A stretch of 64,000 nucleotides of DNA. Origin: Paulinella micropora (lineage: Eukaryota > Cercozoa > Imbricatea > Euglyphida > Paulinellidae). Location: positions 107,501 to 171,500 of the forward strand of contig WBZZ01005947.1 of the NCBI GenBank assembly GCA_019918135.1. The letters are read 5' to 3'. Position 1 is the stretch's first letter. Every line of letters begins with the position of its first letter. The translations under genes were made by a program, and so were the position numbers. The notes under the pieces are model-generated. The model worked only from the letters and a program-made list of their open reading frames with translations, was not told the origin of the DNA and did no database searches. Of this stretch, positions 55,182 to 64,000 are shown piece by piece.

Positions 55182-55668
55182 TTAAAAGTAACCGTCCTCG
55201 GCCGCTTGCTCGTCGTCCTCGCCCGGCGGCCCGGCCTCGGTCTGCCACCCCGCCGGCCCCGGCTGGTAGTCCGCCTGCCACCCAGCCGGCCCCGGGGGGG
55301 AGTCCGTGGAGGAGCGGGGCGGGGGCGCCCGTGCCTGGCCGCGCTGCGACGACGTGCGCGGCGCCGGCCGGCGGCGTGCCAGGGGCCAGGCGGCCGGACC
55401 CCGCTCCGGGCCCTGGCGCACGGGCTGGTAACCGCGCCGCCCCCCCGGCCAGCGCCGCCACGCGGCGCCGCAGTAGCAGCACGCCGAGGCTAGCGCGAGC
55501 GCCACGCCGACCCACAGCCACGCGGGCGGCGCGGGCCACCAGCACAGGACCCCCCAGGCCGACCGCCACTGGTCCGAGTGGAGGCTCGCGACGGGGCCCT
55601 GCGTCCAGACCGCGGGGTCCAGCACCAGCACGGCCTCAGGCAGGCCCATGACCTGCCAAGTATGGGTC
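55182..55668 (-). pseudogene. 3' part of the duplicated membrane-glycoprotein gene
   Basis: This is the C-terminal region of the gene seen in full at 58187-59349: the transmembrane segment WLWVGVALALASACCYC and a tail ending GEDDEQAAEDGYF. It lacks the N-terminal half because the duplication junction lies inside the gene. It reads instead into a copy of the kinase-like gene. Confidence 0.75.
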
Positions 55669-55670
55669 TG

Positions 55671-56030
55671 CAGTATCCGTGCTCGGAGCATAGCGTGCAG
55701 GGCGGCCAGCGGCTCCGGCGGACCGGTCAGCCCCTGGGCAACGGGCGGCTCCTGGGCGGCGAACGACACCTGCTGCCACAGCCAGGCTAGTCCGCCCGGG
55801 GGCTGGCCTGGCCTCGCCCCCTGGAGCCAGGCCGCCTTGTCCGGTAGTAGCTGGTGCTTCCGGTCGAGCGGGGCTGCCTGGCCCGGGCTACCGGCGGGTG
55901 GTGATGAGGAAGGCATACGGGACCGGGCGAAGGGGAGAGAGCAAGGCCTCGCTGCTTGTTCCGTCCAGGACCTGGTAACGGGGGGGCTGTCCCGCCCGGG
56001 CGGTTTGCAGCCAAGTACCCGAGCTGCCAT
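55671..56030 (-). pseudogene. 5' part of the duplicated kinase-like gene
   Basis: This repeats the first ~120 codons of the kinase-like gene (from MAARVLGCKPPG) and stops at the duplication junction. It has no catalytic-loop region, so it is a by-product of the duplication. Confidence 0.75.
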
Positions 56031-56139
56031 GCCCCCCCCCGGCCCCCCCCTTCCCCCCCCCCCCCACCCCCCGCGCCCTGTCCACAGCGCGGCGGGGAGA
56101 AGGGAGCCCCCCCCCCCCCCCCCCCAGTCTCTCCCCTCC

Positions 56140-56820
56140 TGTGCGCCGTGGACCTGGCCGCGCTGGCCGTGGTGTGGGACTTGGCCCCCCACCAGGGCGG
56201 GGCACAGCCCCGCCACTCCTGGAGGCTGTCCCACCTGCTGGCTGCCTGGGAGCAGCCGGCCGCCGGCCGGCCGCTGCGGGGCCCGGTCGAAGTGGTGGTC
56301 GACGTGGACGAGGGACTGCGGCTGGCCAAGATCGCCTTCGTGGCTCCGCTCTCCGTGCTAGGGGCCGGCCTGGGCCTGGACTTGCTGGCGCTGCACGCGG
56401 TGAGCGGCGCGCGGGACTTCGACCTGGGCCGGAACCTCCGCGAGCCCCGCCCGGACGCGGTGACCGCGCCTACCTGCCAACTAGTCGAGCTGCGCGTCGA
56501 GGCGGACTGCCCGCGGCGGTTTGCCGCCGCGTGCAGCTTCCTCAGCCAGACCACGTTCCCCCGCCTGGAAACGCTGTGGCTAGCGTACGGCTGCCGGGAC
56601 CGCCCCGCCGGCCTGTCGGAGCTCACCCTCGGCTTCCAGTGCCTGCGCTTCCCCCGCCTGCGCGTCCTGGTGCTGGGCCCGCTGCCGGCCGCCCTCACTG
56701 GCCAAGTGTGGGCCGACACGGACGTGGTCTTCCGGGGTTACGCGTGGCCTGGTTCTAGCCTGGGCAGGAGGCCGGCCCGGTTCCGGGAGGAGCCAGCCCC
56801 TGGGCCTAAGTCACGCTAGC
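56140..56820 (+). pseudogene. F-box-like gene, duplicated copy 2 (partial)
   Basis: Matches the downstream ~225 codons of copy 1 with two or three substitutions but lacks its 5' start, so it is incomplete as a gene. It may be transcribed, but no native start is evident. Confidence 0.7.
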
Positions 56821-56977
56821 CTAGCTAGTCCGGTCCTAAAACCACCGTGGCGCGCTCCGGCAACCGGGGAGCACCCCCCCTCTCCCCCCCCCCCCCCCCT
56901 GGCACCCGACGCTTCTCCCTGCCGGCGCAAGCCCCGCGTCCACCTCGTTTTCTTCCCTCCTCGCTAGCCTCCCCCCT

Positions 56978-57015
<38 letters not shown>

Positions 57016-57114
57016 CCCCCGCCCGGCCCGCCAGCCGGGGACCCGGCACCACCGGCCTACTGTGCCAAAGGCGGATCGTTCCGTGACAAGGGTACGAGCC
57101 AACCTGCGCTGACT

Positions 57115-58107
57115 ATGGGAGCCGCCGGTTCCAGGCACGAAGAGGAGGAGTCGGGTGATCAGGCAACGGGCCCGGGGCCCGAAGCCCCCCGCCTGTCTGT
57201 CCACGACCTCCTGACCGGGCAAATCAACGAGGCTCCCTCGGAGCTGCTAGTCCAGCTACAATCTGCGATTCAGAGGAAGATAGCCGGACTGCTCCAGAAG
57301 AATGCATTTCCTTTACTGGAGCTGAATCCCGAGGACGTCTACTTCGGCGCGCCAGGCGAAGCCGAGCCTAGGGTCACTACCGGTGCAGGACCAAGTCCGA
57401 CACAGTCCTCGCGGCAGCTGAACCGCCTGGTCTGCCAGATTATGCAATTTGAGGACGGCCGCCGGACTCGGGGCGCGCAATCTCTGTCTGCCGTGCAGGC
57501 CTGGGCTGTCCTTTTTTACATCTGCGGGGCCTTTTGGGCGCGGCAAAACGAGCCCGCTAAGAGGCAGCGGCTGGAACGGCAATTGCGCCAGGCAGTGGCA
57601 CGGGTCACGCCAGAGGGCCACGGGGCCAGCGAGAGGCAGTGGGCGCTGCTCAGCCGCGTCCGTAACAGGCTGTCTGCTTTGGAAATCGTGCTGGGGACAG
57701 CCGCAGCAGAGGAGAGGGCGGCGGCTGACCAGGAGGAGTCAGGCATCCTCAGCCGCAGCCAGGTCGCGGTAAACGACGAGGCGGAAGGTCCGAGCCGTAG
57801 TATAGCGCCTGAAGGAGAACAGGAAACAGGCGACGAGCCCAGCCGGCCGCCTGGCGGCCAAGCGGCGGCGCTCGTGGCGGCCGAGAACTTCCTGCGGGGG
57901 GCCAATCACGTCGTCGAAAGCCTGCCAGGCGGGCCGGCGGGCGCTACGATCTCGTTGCCCTCCTTGGGGGAAGGCAGCGCGAGCCCCGCGCACCAGGGTC
58001 TTGAGCGCGTGCAGGCCGCCCTCAGCCTGCGCCACGCAGTCGCCAAGTGCACCCACTGCGGGCGCCAGGTCGACACCCACACCGGCAAGGGGCACCGTCG
58101 TGAGTGA
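57115..58107 (+). CDS. Predicted N-myristoylated protein with C-terminal CxxC (intact copy)
   Basis: This 330-residue frame looks whole. MGAAGSRHEEEE has Gly2 and Ser6, the signature read by N-myristoyltransferase, so the protein is probably membrane-tethered on the cytoplasmic face. Residues 26-110 look helical (LLVQLQSAIQRKIAGLLQK), and further helices occur at ARQWALLSRVRNRLSALE-like positions. An acidic Pro-rich linker leads to CTHCGRQVDTHTGKGH, a half zinc-finger. Myristoylated viral proteins commonly sit under the envelope and link capsid to membrane; that role is inference. The gene ends convergent with a membrane glycoprotein. Confidence 0.65.
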   Translation: MGAAGSRHEEEESGDQATGPGPEAPRLSVHDLLTGQINEAPSELLVQLQSAIQRKIAGLLQKNAFPLLELNPEDVYFGAPGEAEPRVTTGAGPSPTQSSRQLNRLVCQIMQFEDGRRTRGAQSLSAVQAWAVLFYICGAFWARQNEPAKRQRLERQLRQAVARVTPEGHGASERQWALLSRVRNRLSALEIVLGTAAAEERAAADQEESGILSRSQVAVNDEAEGPSRSIAPEGEQETGDEPSRPPGGQAAALVAAENFLRGANHVVESLPGGPAGATISLPSLGEGSASPAHQGLERVQAALSLRHAVAKCTHCGRQVDTHTGKGHRRE

Positions 58108-58186
58108 GGGAGAGAAGAAAAAGCGGGGGGAGGGGGGCAGTGGGTGGCGGCGGGCAAACGCCGAGCGACCAACCCTACGTGAGTCA

Positions 58187-59349
58187 TTAAAAGTAACCGT
58201 CCTCGGCCGCTTGCTCGTCGTCCTCGCCCGGCGGCCCGGCCTCGGTCTGCCACCCCGCCGGCCCCGGCTGGTAGTCCGCCGGCCACCCAGCCGGCCCCGG
58301 GGGGGAGTCCGTGGAGGAGCGGGGCGGGGGCGCCCGTGCCTGGCCGCGCTGCGACGAAGTGCGCGGCGCCGGCCGGCGGCGTGCCAGGGCCAGGCGGCCG
58401 GACCCCGCTCCGGGCCCTGGCGCACGGGCTGGTAACCGCGCCGCCCCCCCGGCCAGCGCCGCCACGCGGCGCCGCAGTAGCAGCACGCCGAGGCTAGCGC
58501 GAGCGCCACGCCGACCCACAGCCACGCGGGCGGCGCGGGCCACCAGCACAGGACCCCCCAGGCCGACCGCCACTGGTCCGAGTGGAGGCTCGCGACGGGG
58601 CCCTGCGTCCAGACCGCGGGGTCCAGCACCAGCACGGCCTCGGGCAGGCCCATGACCTGCCAAGTATGGGTCTCGTTCGCGAGGGGGGCGGGGTCCTGGA
58701 CGCCGGCGAGCTGCGCCAGCGCGTCGGCCAGCGCGGCGCCCGGCAGGTCGGCGGGCTCACCCCAGAGCGACCGCCCCCAGCTCCGGTCCTGCAGGCGTGA
58801 GTGCAGGAAGTGCAGCACGTAGTACGGCGTCCGGGCGCCGGGCAGAGCGGCCCAGAAGATGGCGGGCCCCGGCAGCAGCAGGCTGTCGGCTACGCCGGGG
58901 CCGGGCCACGTGGTCCAGGGGGACAACAGCTCTAGTTCCCTGGCCGCGTAAGCACCCCCCAGCCGGTGCACGAGGGCGAGCCCGCCCAGGACACTCCGTT
59001 CGGGCGCCCGGGCTAGGTGCTGGTAGGCGTTCCACACGTCCGGGTAGTACAAGAACACGAGGCAGCTGACTTCGCTCTCCGACCACATGGCGTGCGTAGC
59101 ATTGGGCAGCAGCCTGGACCACGACAGGCTCCATTGCCACTGGCTGGACAGCCTTCCGCGTGCCCGGTCGGCACATTGGCCCGTCTCCACAATCTGGTGC
59201 AGCAACGGCCCGGTGACGCTCGCCAGTTCACGCTCCTTGGCCCGCACGGCCTCGACACACTGTGCCTGCCGCGACAACAGCCCGGCGACGCCCCAGGCCA
59301 GGCCCAGCGTCCAGCAGCAGTACGCCGATGGCCACCAACGCATGTGCAC
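58187..59349 (-). CDS. Type I membrane glycoprotein
   Basis: The ~387-residue product begins with a signal-type hydrophobic segment (SAYCCWTLGLAWGVAGLLS, residues 8-26). It has N-glycosylation sites at NAT (83) and NET (225), a ~240-residue extracellular domain with Trp-rich segments, and one transmembrane helix around 272-293 (WLWVGVALALASACCYC). A Pro/Arg-rich tail ends in an acidic GEDDEQAAEDGYF. It looks like a small envelope protein. The C-terminal tail carries about one break in this copy. A 3' partial copy lies upstream at 55182-55668. Confidence 0.65.
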
Positions 59350-60575
59350 AGCCCCACGGCTCCACCACGGACGGGGCGGAATGTGGTGACGGGGTCAGGG
59401 CACGGTGCTCGGGTGGGAGAGGGGGGGGTGGGGTCACCCCCCCCCCCCCCGGGGAGGGGGGAGGGGGGGGGCGCGTTCTCTCTGCCTCCCTACACCCCCC
59501 CCCTCCCCGCCCGACCTGGGGGAATTATTCCAACCTCACTTTCCCCCGCTCCCGGTCGCCCGGAGTCCGTCGGCGTAGGAGGGGGGGGGGGGTGGCTCGG
59601 GCGCAGGACACACCCCCTCCTCTCCCTGTGACTCCCTGAGTTTGGAGGGGGGGGGGGAGCCCCGACCCCCTGAGTTTGGCAGGGGGGGGGAACCCCCGGC
59701 ATCCCGTGCCTTCCTTTTTTTCCTCCTGGGGGGGGGGGGGCCTGGCATCCCGTGCCTTCCTTTTTTTCCCTAGTTGGGGGGGGACCCTGGCATCCCCAGT
59801 GCCTTGATTCTTTTCTCTTGGGGGGGGGGGGGGGTGTTCTCGAGCTTGTCTCAAAAGTGTCTCAAGAGAGGGGGGGTGTGTCACTAGAGCTTGTCTCAAG
59901 TGTCTCAAGAGAGGGGGGGGGGGGCTGTCCCTCGAGTTTGTCTCATGAGTCTCAAGAGAGGGAGAGGGGGCCCTCGTCGTCCCGCTTCTTCTCTGGCGCC
60001 ACCCCCCCCCCCCCATTCCTATGCAACCGGGATCTAGAGTGGCCCCCCGGGGAGGTTGCTTGCTCCCTGCGCCTCCATGAGAGGGGGGGGGTGCCTTCTC
60101 CCAGAGGGGGGGGGGTGCCTCCTCCCAGAGGGGGGGGGGTGCCTCCTCCCAGAGGGGGGGGTGCCTCCTCCCAGAGGGGGGGGGGGTGCCTCCACTCAGA
60201 GGGGGGGGGTGCCTCCTCCCAGGGGGGGGCGGTGCCTCCTCCCGAGGGGGGGGGGGTGCCTCCACTCAGAGGGGGGGGTGCCTCCTCCCAGGGGGGGGCG
60301 GTGCCTCCTCCCGAGGGGGGGGGGTGCCTCCACTCAGAGGGAGGGGGGTGCCCCCCCCCCCCCCCCCTTTATCCTACCCCTTCCGGCCCCCTAGGGGGGT
60401 CCACCTGCCGCGGGGCCCGGGACCCGCGGCCACCACGGGGGGGGAGAGGGCCTCGCGCCGGGTGTGCCGCGTGCAGCCCGGCCCGGGGCGTGGAGCGCCG
60501 GATGGGTCTCCGGATGGGTCTCCGGAGGGGTCTCTCGGAGGGGCCTGGAGCCGCGCAGCCACCGCAAAATAGCGC
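59350..60575. repeat. G/C minisatellite and poly-G spacer
   Basis: About 1.2 kb dominated by G runs. Units built on GGGGGGTGCCTCCTCCCAGA repeat ten or more times between about 60080 and 60350. Short CTTGTCTCAAGTGTCTCAAGAGAG repeats occur near 59840-59960. Gly/Pro-rich open frames on both strands are compositional. No gene is called. Confidence 0.85.
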
Positions 60576-61712
60576 ATGGCTAGTGAGAGGTGGAGCGGGG
60601 AGGCCTCGGTGCGCGCGGCGCAGCCCCCCGACCTGCCCGTCCTGCGAGAGCTGGTGGAACGTTCGTCGGGCACCCACGCAGACACCGGGTTCAGGCACAA
60701 CTGGAACCTCCTGGCAAGCGCACTAGCCGAGCCCGGGAGGCTGTTGCTGGTGTACGAAGAATGTGAGCAGCTGCTAGCGTACGCGCTGCTCTCGGTAGCC
60801 GACGGCTGGCGCCTGGACCTCTGTGAAGTAGACGTGGGGCGACGACGCCAGGGGATCGGCAGCGCCTTCGTGGCGGGGTTGCTGGCGTACCTGGCCCGCA
60901 CGACCCCCGCCGATTACCTGGTGCTGCGCCGTGAGCCGCAGCACGACTACACCTTCTGGCTCTCACGGGGGTGGGAGCCAGCCGGCGCGGGGCGGGCGCA
61001 GGTGCTGTGCCGCGACATTCCGCGGCCGGCGGACGGACTGGCTGGACTGCGGCAGCGGCTCCGCGGAGTGCAAACTTGCGCCGTGCACTTGCTGTTCGGG
61101 TCCGGGGCTTGGACCGTGCCGGCTCGTGCGGCACCGGCGGCGGGCGCCGCCCGCTGCGTACCCTGGGCGCGGGACAGGCCGTACCACCAGCGCACACTGG
61201 CGTTCCCCGCCCTGCGCGTGGCCGGCCGCGTCTATTTTCCGTTCAAGGTGGTCTAGCAGCAGCGCCGCGCGGCAGGGTACACCAAGCTGCTCTGTCTGGT
61301 CGACGGGCAGGCGGTCTTCTTCGGGCCCGTCATGGCGGGGCGCGACGTGGTGGCGCCCGGCGCGGCGGGGCTGGGCGTGCGTCCGACGGGGGCCGCTAGC
61401 TTCTGGCTCTGGGGGCTGCGCCTGCCCGGGCAGGCGCCCCCCCGGTCCGCAGAGGCCGGTCCGCCGGACCTCGCACTGGAGAGGCGCTGGTTCCAGCACG
61501 TGGACCTCGTGGCGCTAGCCCTAGCTTACGCACGTCTGGATCTCGGCGCGGCCCGGCAGCCCCGCCAGGCGCGGTCACCGCGGGCGGGCGACGGCGGCGG
61601 GCGTGACGCGGTAGCCTGGGAGTTGGTGTTACGGCTGGAGGCCGCTTCCGGCGAGGACCAGCCCCCCCCTGGCGCGCGGGGGGGGGGGGGAGTGAGCTCT
61701 AGTTCCTGGTGA
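60576..61712 (+). CDS. GNAT-family N-acetyltransferase-like protein
   Basis: The N-terminal part holds a GNAT core. A strand LLVYEECEQLLAYALLSV precedes the acetyl-CoA-binding motif RRRQGIGSAFVAGLLAYL (residues 89-106), with R/Q-x-x-G-I-G spacing. It then continues into YLVLRREPQHDYTFWLSRGWEP, the usual second CoA-side region. The enzyme would transfer acetyl groups to an amine of an unknown substrate. A C-terminal extension of about 200 residues in the same frame has no recognised domain. The gene carries about one break. AATAAAG near 61738 fits its poly(A) signal. Confidence 0.65.
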
Positions 61713-61790
61713 GTAAAAAGCCCCGGCCTTTAATCCAAATAAAGATGACCAGGGCAGAGGAGCCGGGGCCGGGGAGGGCCGTGCTGCCGC

Positions 61791-63236
61791 CTAGGGGTCG
61801 TGCCCCGCGAGCCGCCGTTTGGCCCTCGCGCCCGGGCGGGGCGCCTCCGCCGCCGGTATATGCCGGAAGGGGTAGGTGTCGGGGAGGCCCACCAAGTCCA
61901 CGCCCCTGGCCTGCAGCAAGTCTAGGCGCTCGATAAAGCACAGGGAGAAGCAGCCACTCACGCGCACCTGGCGCAGGTGGCGCAGGTCAGGGGCGTGGGT
62001 GAGCGGGCAGTCGCGGGACGCACAGCAGGCGGCCGGGTAGCGGAGCAGCAGCGTGTGCAGGTGCGGCACGCCGGCCAAGAAGTCCAGGCTGTGGCCCGGC
62101 GGTTCGAGGTCGCCCAGGTCCACGTTGCGCAGCTCCGGCAGGCGCGGCCAGGGCGTCCGGCCCAGGGGGTCGGCGGCCTGCGGCGCCAGGCGCACGTGCA
62201 GGACCTCGAGGCCGGGCGCACAGTGTGGGAGCCGCAGGCTCTGCAGGGAGGGGCAGTCCAGGACCCGCAGCACCCGCAGCCGGGGCAGGCCGGGCTCACC
62301 GGCGTCTAACGTGGCTACGGCGGGACAGTTCTCGACGTGCAGATATTCCAGCTGCGGCAGGGTGGACAGCAGCGAGCCGAGGTCGGGGGTCCACAGGCCG
62401 CGCAGCACCAGCCGGCGGAGCCGGGGGTGGCCGGCTAGGAAGCCCAGGCCCCGCAGGCTAGAGCAAGAGGCCAGCTCGAGCTCTTCTAGGTCGGACCAGC
62501 GCGCCAGCGCCTCCGCCTGGGACAGCAAGGGGCAGTGGCGGAGGCTGAGCGTCCTGAGCCGGGCGGCCGACCGCTGCAGCGACCCTAGGCTGAACGCCGG
62601 TCTGATGTGCGAGAGCCTGACACAGCGGAGCTCGGGCAGCAGGGCCAGGCTGCTGATATCCTGCAAGGAGGAGCAGTGCTCCAGCTGCAGCTCGGCCAGG
62701 CGGGGTGCCAGCACGTGCAGCCCGTGCAGCGAACGCAGCTGGGGGGCCCGGCCCAGGTACAGCCTGCGTAGGCGCGCCCCGCCCAGGCCGCCAGGCGGCA
62801 GCTCGCGCAGGTAGCACAGGGGTCCGCGGGGCCCCGCCGCCGGGGGGCCGCTCGCGTGCAGTGCGCTCAGCAACGCCAGCTCTCGCACATCCAGGGAGGG
62901 CAGCAGACCGCCCGCTCGTTCCCACTCGGCCACGCTGCCAATGAACAGGCGCCTGACACGGACTCCCAGGCTTTGTAGTAGCTGCTGCGTGCCCAGGGAG
63001 GGCGCGTGGCCTAGCACCAACGGCCGCGGCCACAGCGCGGGCTGGCCCCGCAGGCCCCAGAGGCCCCCGACACGTACGCGCAGCAAAGTGAAGAGGTTAC
63101 AGGCCGGCAGAAAAGACAGGATCTCTTTCTGCAGCTCGACTGGCAGTGAGTCGCCGTCGTCCGAGGCCGCCGCCGTCGTCGCGGGGGTGGGCGGCCGGCC
63201 GGGCGGCTGGGCCACGGGGCTGGGCAAGCTCTCCAT
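61791..63236 (-). CDS. F-box / leucine-rich-repeat protein
   Basis: The 481-residue frame looks whole from MESLPSPVAQPP (a Met seven codons upstream is possible). An F-box, LPVELQKEILSFLPACNLFTLLRVR, sits at residues 31-55. About twelve LRRs follow (LAELQLEHCSSLQDISSL, LEELELASCSSLRGLGFL, LRVLRVLDCPSLQSL) with the L..L.L..C..L phrasing of F-box-associated repeats. By family analogy it is a substrate receptor for an SCF-type ubiquitin ligase and could steer destruction of host proteins. It is the third LRR/F-box gene of the element. Confidence 0.85.
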   Translation of the reverse strand: MESLPSPVAQPPGRPPTPATTAAASDDGDSLPVELQKEILSFLPACNLFTLLRVRVGGLWGLRGQPALWPRPLVLGHAPSLGTQQLLQSLGVRVRRLFIGSVAEWERAGGLLPSLDVRELALLSALHASGPPAAGPRGPLCYLRELPPGGLGGARLRRLYLGRAPQLRSLHGLHVLAPRLAELQLEHCSSLQDISSLALLPELRCVRLSHIRPAFSLGSLQRSAARLRTLSLRHCPLLSQAEALARWSDLEELELASCSSLRGLGFLAGHPRLRRLVLRGLWTPDLGSLLSTLPQLEYLHVENCPAVATLDAGEPGLPRLRVLRVLDCPSLQSLRLPHCAPGLEVLHVRLAPQAADPLGRTPWPRLPELRNVDLGDLEPPGHSLDFLAGVPHLHTLLLRYPAACCASRDCPLTHAPDLRHLRQVRVSGCFSLCFIERLDLLQARGVDLVGLPDTYPFRHIPAAEAPRPGARAKRRLAGHDP

Positions 63237-63257
63237 AGCGCCGGGGACAGGAAACAA

Positions 63258-63934
63258 CTCGGCCGGGGGGAGGACCCGAGCTTCTTCTTCTCTGTCAGTC
63301 AGTTTTCAGCCACGTTGTCCGCCCCCCTTCCCTCCCCTGGGGGGGGGGGGGAAGCAGCCCGCGCTCCACCCTCGCCCCCCTCCCCCCTCTGCGTGCTCCG
63401 GCCACGGCCTGCCCGCGGCCAGCCCCCCGCCGCCCGGGGGCGGGGAGGGGGTGCGGGGCACGCCGTGCCCGCGCGGCACCCCGCCAGGCCCGTCTGCGGC
63501 CGCCCCCTTCCCGCCCCCCTCCCCCGGCGTGGCGTTGGGAGTGGAGGAGGGAGTGGAAGAAACAGAGCCAGACCCACGCTCCAGCAGCCAGCGCCCCCCC
63601 TCCCCTCGCTCGCGCACGCGCCCGGAGGCCCGCCACGCTCGCGGGCGTGGCGCGCGTGGGCGGACAGGACGGGGCACGGGCGCGTGTGCTGGCGCGGGGT
63701 GACAGGGACGGTGGTGCGCGCCGGGGGGGCGCCCTCGGCCCACACGGGGGGTGCCCGCCCCCTTGGCGCGCGCGCATGGGGGCGGCGCGTGCCGGGGGCT
63801 AGGGGGCGCTCCCCCCCTCCGCGCGCGCCAAGGGGGGGGGCGCGCCGTCCCCCCCCGTTCGGTAGCCGTCCGGAGCCAGTGGTTGCACAAAGTCTGTTCT
63901 GGCCAACCTCGTACAGCGCCTAGCCGGCTTCCCC
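63258..63934. other. GC-rich edge spacer with poly-G/C
   Basis: This region lies upstream of the F-box/LRR gene, with G and C runs and Gly/Pro/Arg/Ala-rich frames in all phases. I see no credible gene in it. Confidence 0.45.
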
Positions 63935-64000
63935 ATGTTGCCCCTTCACCAGCCTACTACCGCGGCCGCCGGCGCCAACGTCCCTGCCGACGCCGCGCCG
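63935..64000 (+). CDS. Possible 5' end of a gene cut by the window edge
   Basis: An ATG opens MLPLHQPTTAAAGANVPA and stays open to the window edge. Only 22 codons are visible, Ala/Pro-rich, so this is weak. Confidence 0.2.
   Translation, partial: MLPLHQPTTAAAGANVPADAAP

Larger units (their letters stand above)
52314..55670. repeat. Tandem segmental duplication, unit 1 (~3.36 kb)
   Basis: This block and the next are the same DNA in the same orientation with few differences. The left edge lies inside the kinase-like gene, and the right junction (TATGGGTCT to GCAGTATCCG, near 55669) falls inside a membrane-protein gene. Only about two bases are shared at the breakpoint, so the duplication arose by end joining or microhomology rather than by homologous recombination. 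Confidence 0.9.
55671..58673. repeat. Tandem segmental duplication, unit 2 (~3.0 kb)
   Basis: Second copy of the duplicated block, in the same orientation. It is shorter than unit 1, mainly from length changes at G/C-rich and CT tracts. Near-identity elsewhere means the duplication is recent. Because the membrane-protein gene is full length only here and the kinase-like gene only in unit 1's flank, the ancestral order can be read from the outer edges. Confidence 0.9.
4424..64000. mobile_element. Large dsDNA virus-like element, mirusvirus/herpes-like gene set, open at right edge
   Basis: From here base composition rises and gene density becomes viral. Genes sit on both strands with short spacers, AATAAA-type signals between convergent genes and long poly-G/poly-C runs. 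The recognised parts are primase, RPB10, histone H3-like protein, assemblin-like protease, two giant glycoproteins, kinase, SNF2 helicase, EsV-1-7/nuclease and F-box/LRR proteins. The mixture of a herpes-type protease with NCLDV-type informational genes fits mirusvirus-like elements best. Nimavirus-like, herpes-like or giant-virus origins are alternatives, since no major capsid gene lies in view. About fifteen breaks are estimated across roughly ten genes, with others looking whole. Near-identical duplicated segments and preserved long frames suggest it is not very old. A poorly assembled free virus is the main competing explanation. Confidence 0.6.

Noticed and set aside
59490-60726. Pro- or Gly-rich collagen-like frames over the G/C minisatellite
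   Set aside because: The periodic PPPP/GGGG text mirrors the DNA repeat, and the reverse strand gives an equally long frame.

Overview
The window looks like a eukaryotic chromosome (or a contig with a eukaryotic flank) whose left 4.4 kb is host-type repeat DNA and whose remainder, about 4.4 to 64 kb and open at the right edge, reads like a large double-stranded DNA virus-like element. The host signature is a tandem cluster of tRNA-derived SINEs with long (ATT)n tails and a (GAGTAT)n satellite. The element signature is a dense two-strand gene layout with very long G/C runs in the spacers. Its gene set includes a herpes/PrimPol-type primase, an RPB10-like RNA polymerase subunit, a divergent histone H3, an assemblin-like capsid protease with a scaffold-like tail, two very large membrane glycoproteins, a CK1-like kinase, a SNF2-type helicase, F-box/LRR proteins and an EsV-1-7-like repeat protein fused to a nuclease. 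A herpes-type capsid protease together with NCLDV-type informational genes and a viral histone most resembles the mirusvirus-like combination. No major capsid protein, terminase or portal gene is visible here, so the family is an inference. EsV-1-7-like repeats hint at an algal or other stramenopile-type setting, but the host cannot be named.

Layout. 1-4.4 kb: satellites, SINEs and ATT tracts. 4.4-9.2 kb: an unknown gene reached by a SINE, a probably spliced gene with an acidic AQTD repeat and a membrane segment, and an LRR-like membrane protein. 9.2-12.8 kb: gene-free repeat-rich spacer. 12.8-18 kb: protease/scaffold gene, histone H3 and a proline-rich protein. 18-23.4 kb: coiled-coil glycoprotein. 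23.5-26.9 kb: CxxC-repeat protein. 27.3-28.2 kb: kinase. 28.5-37.4 kb: giant HYR-type glycoprotein. 37.6-39.3 kb: about twenty 40-bp repeats with three ~170-bp palindromes, a strong candidate replication origin or homologous-repeat region. 39.2-43.3 kb: small Cys-rich protein, primase, RPB10 and a protein overlapping RPB10. 43.5-51 kb: EsV-1-7/nuclease, LRR and helicase genes. 51-59.3 kb: pseudokinase-like gene, then a recent ~3.3-kb tandem duplication carrying an F-box-like gene, a predicted N-myristoylated protein and a membrane glycoprotein. 59.4-64 kb: G/C minisatellite, GNAT-like gene, F-box/LRR gene and GC-rich edge.

Reading together: primase, helicase and the palindromic repeat region suggest replication. 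RPB10 and histone H3 suggest virus-coded transcription and packaging of DNA. The protease/scaffold gene suggests a herpes-like capsid. The two glycoproteins and the smaller membrane proteins suggest an envelope. F-box/LRR proteins and kinases suggest host manipulation. The element is degraded or imperfectly assembled: I estimate about fifteen breaks spread over roughly ten genes. Because long homopolymers are everywhere, some may be sequencing errors. It is described here as a fossil, with no attempt to restore any gene.
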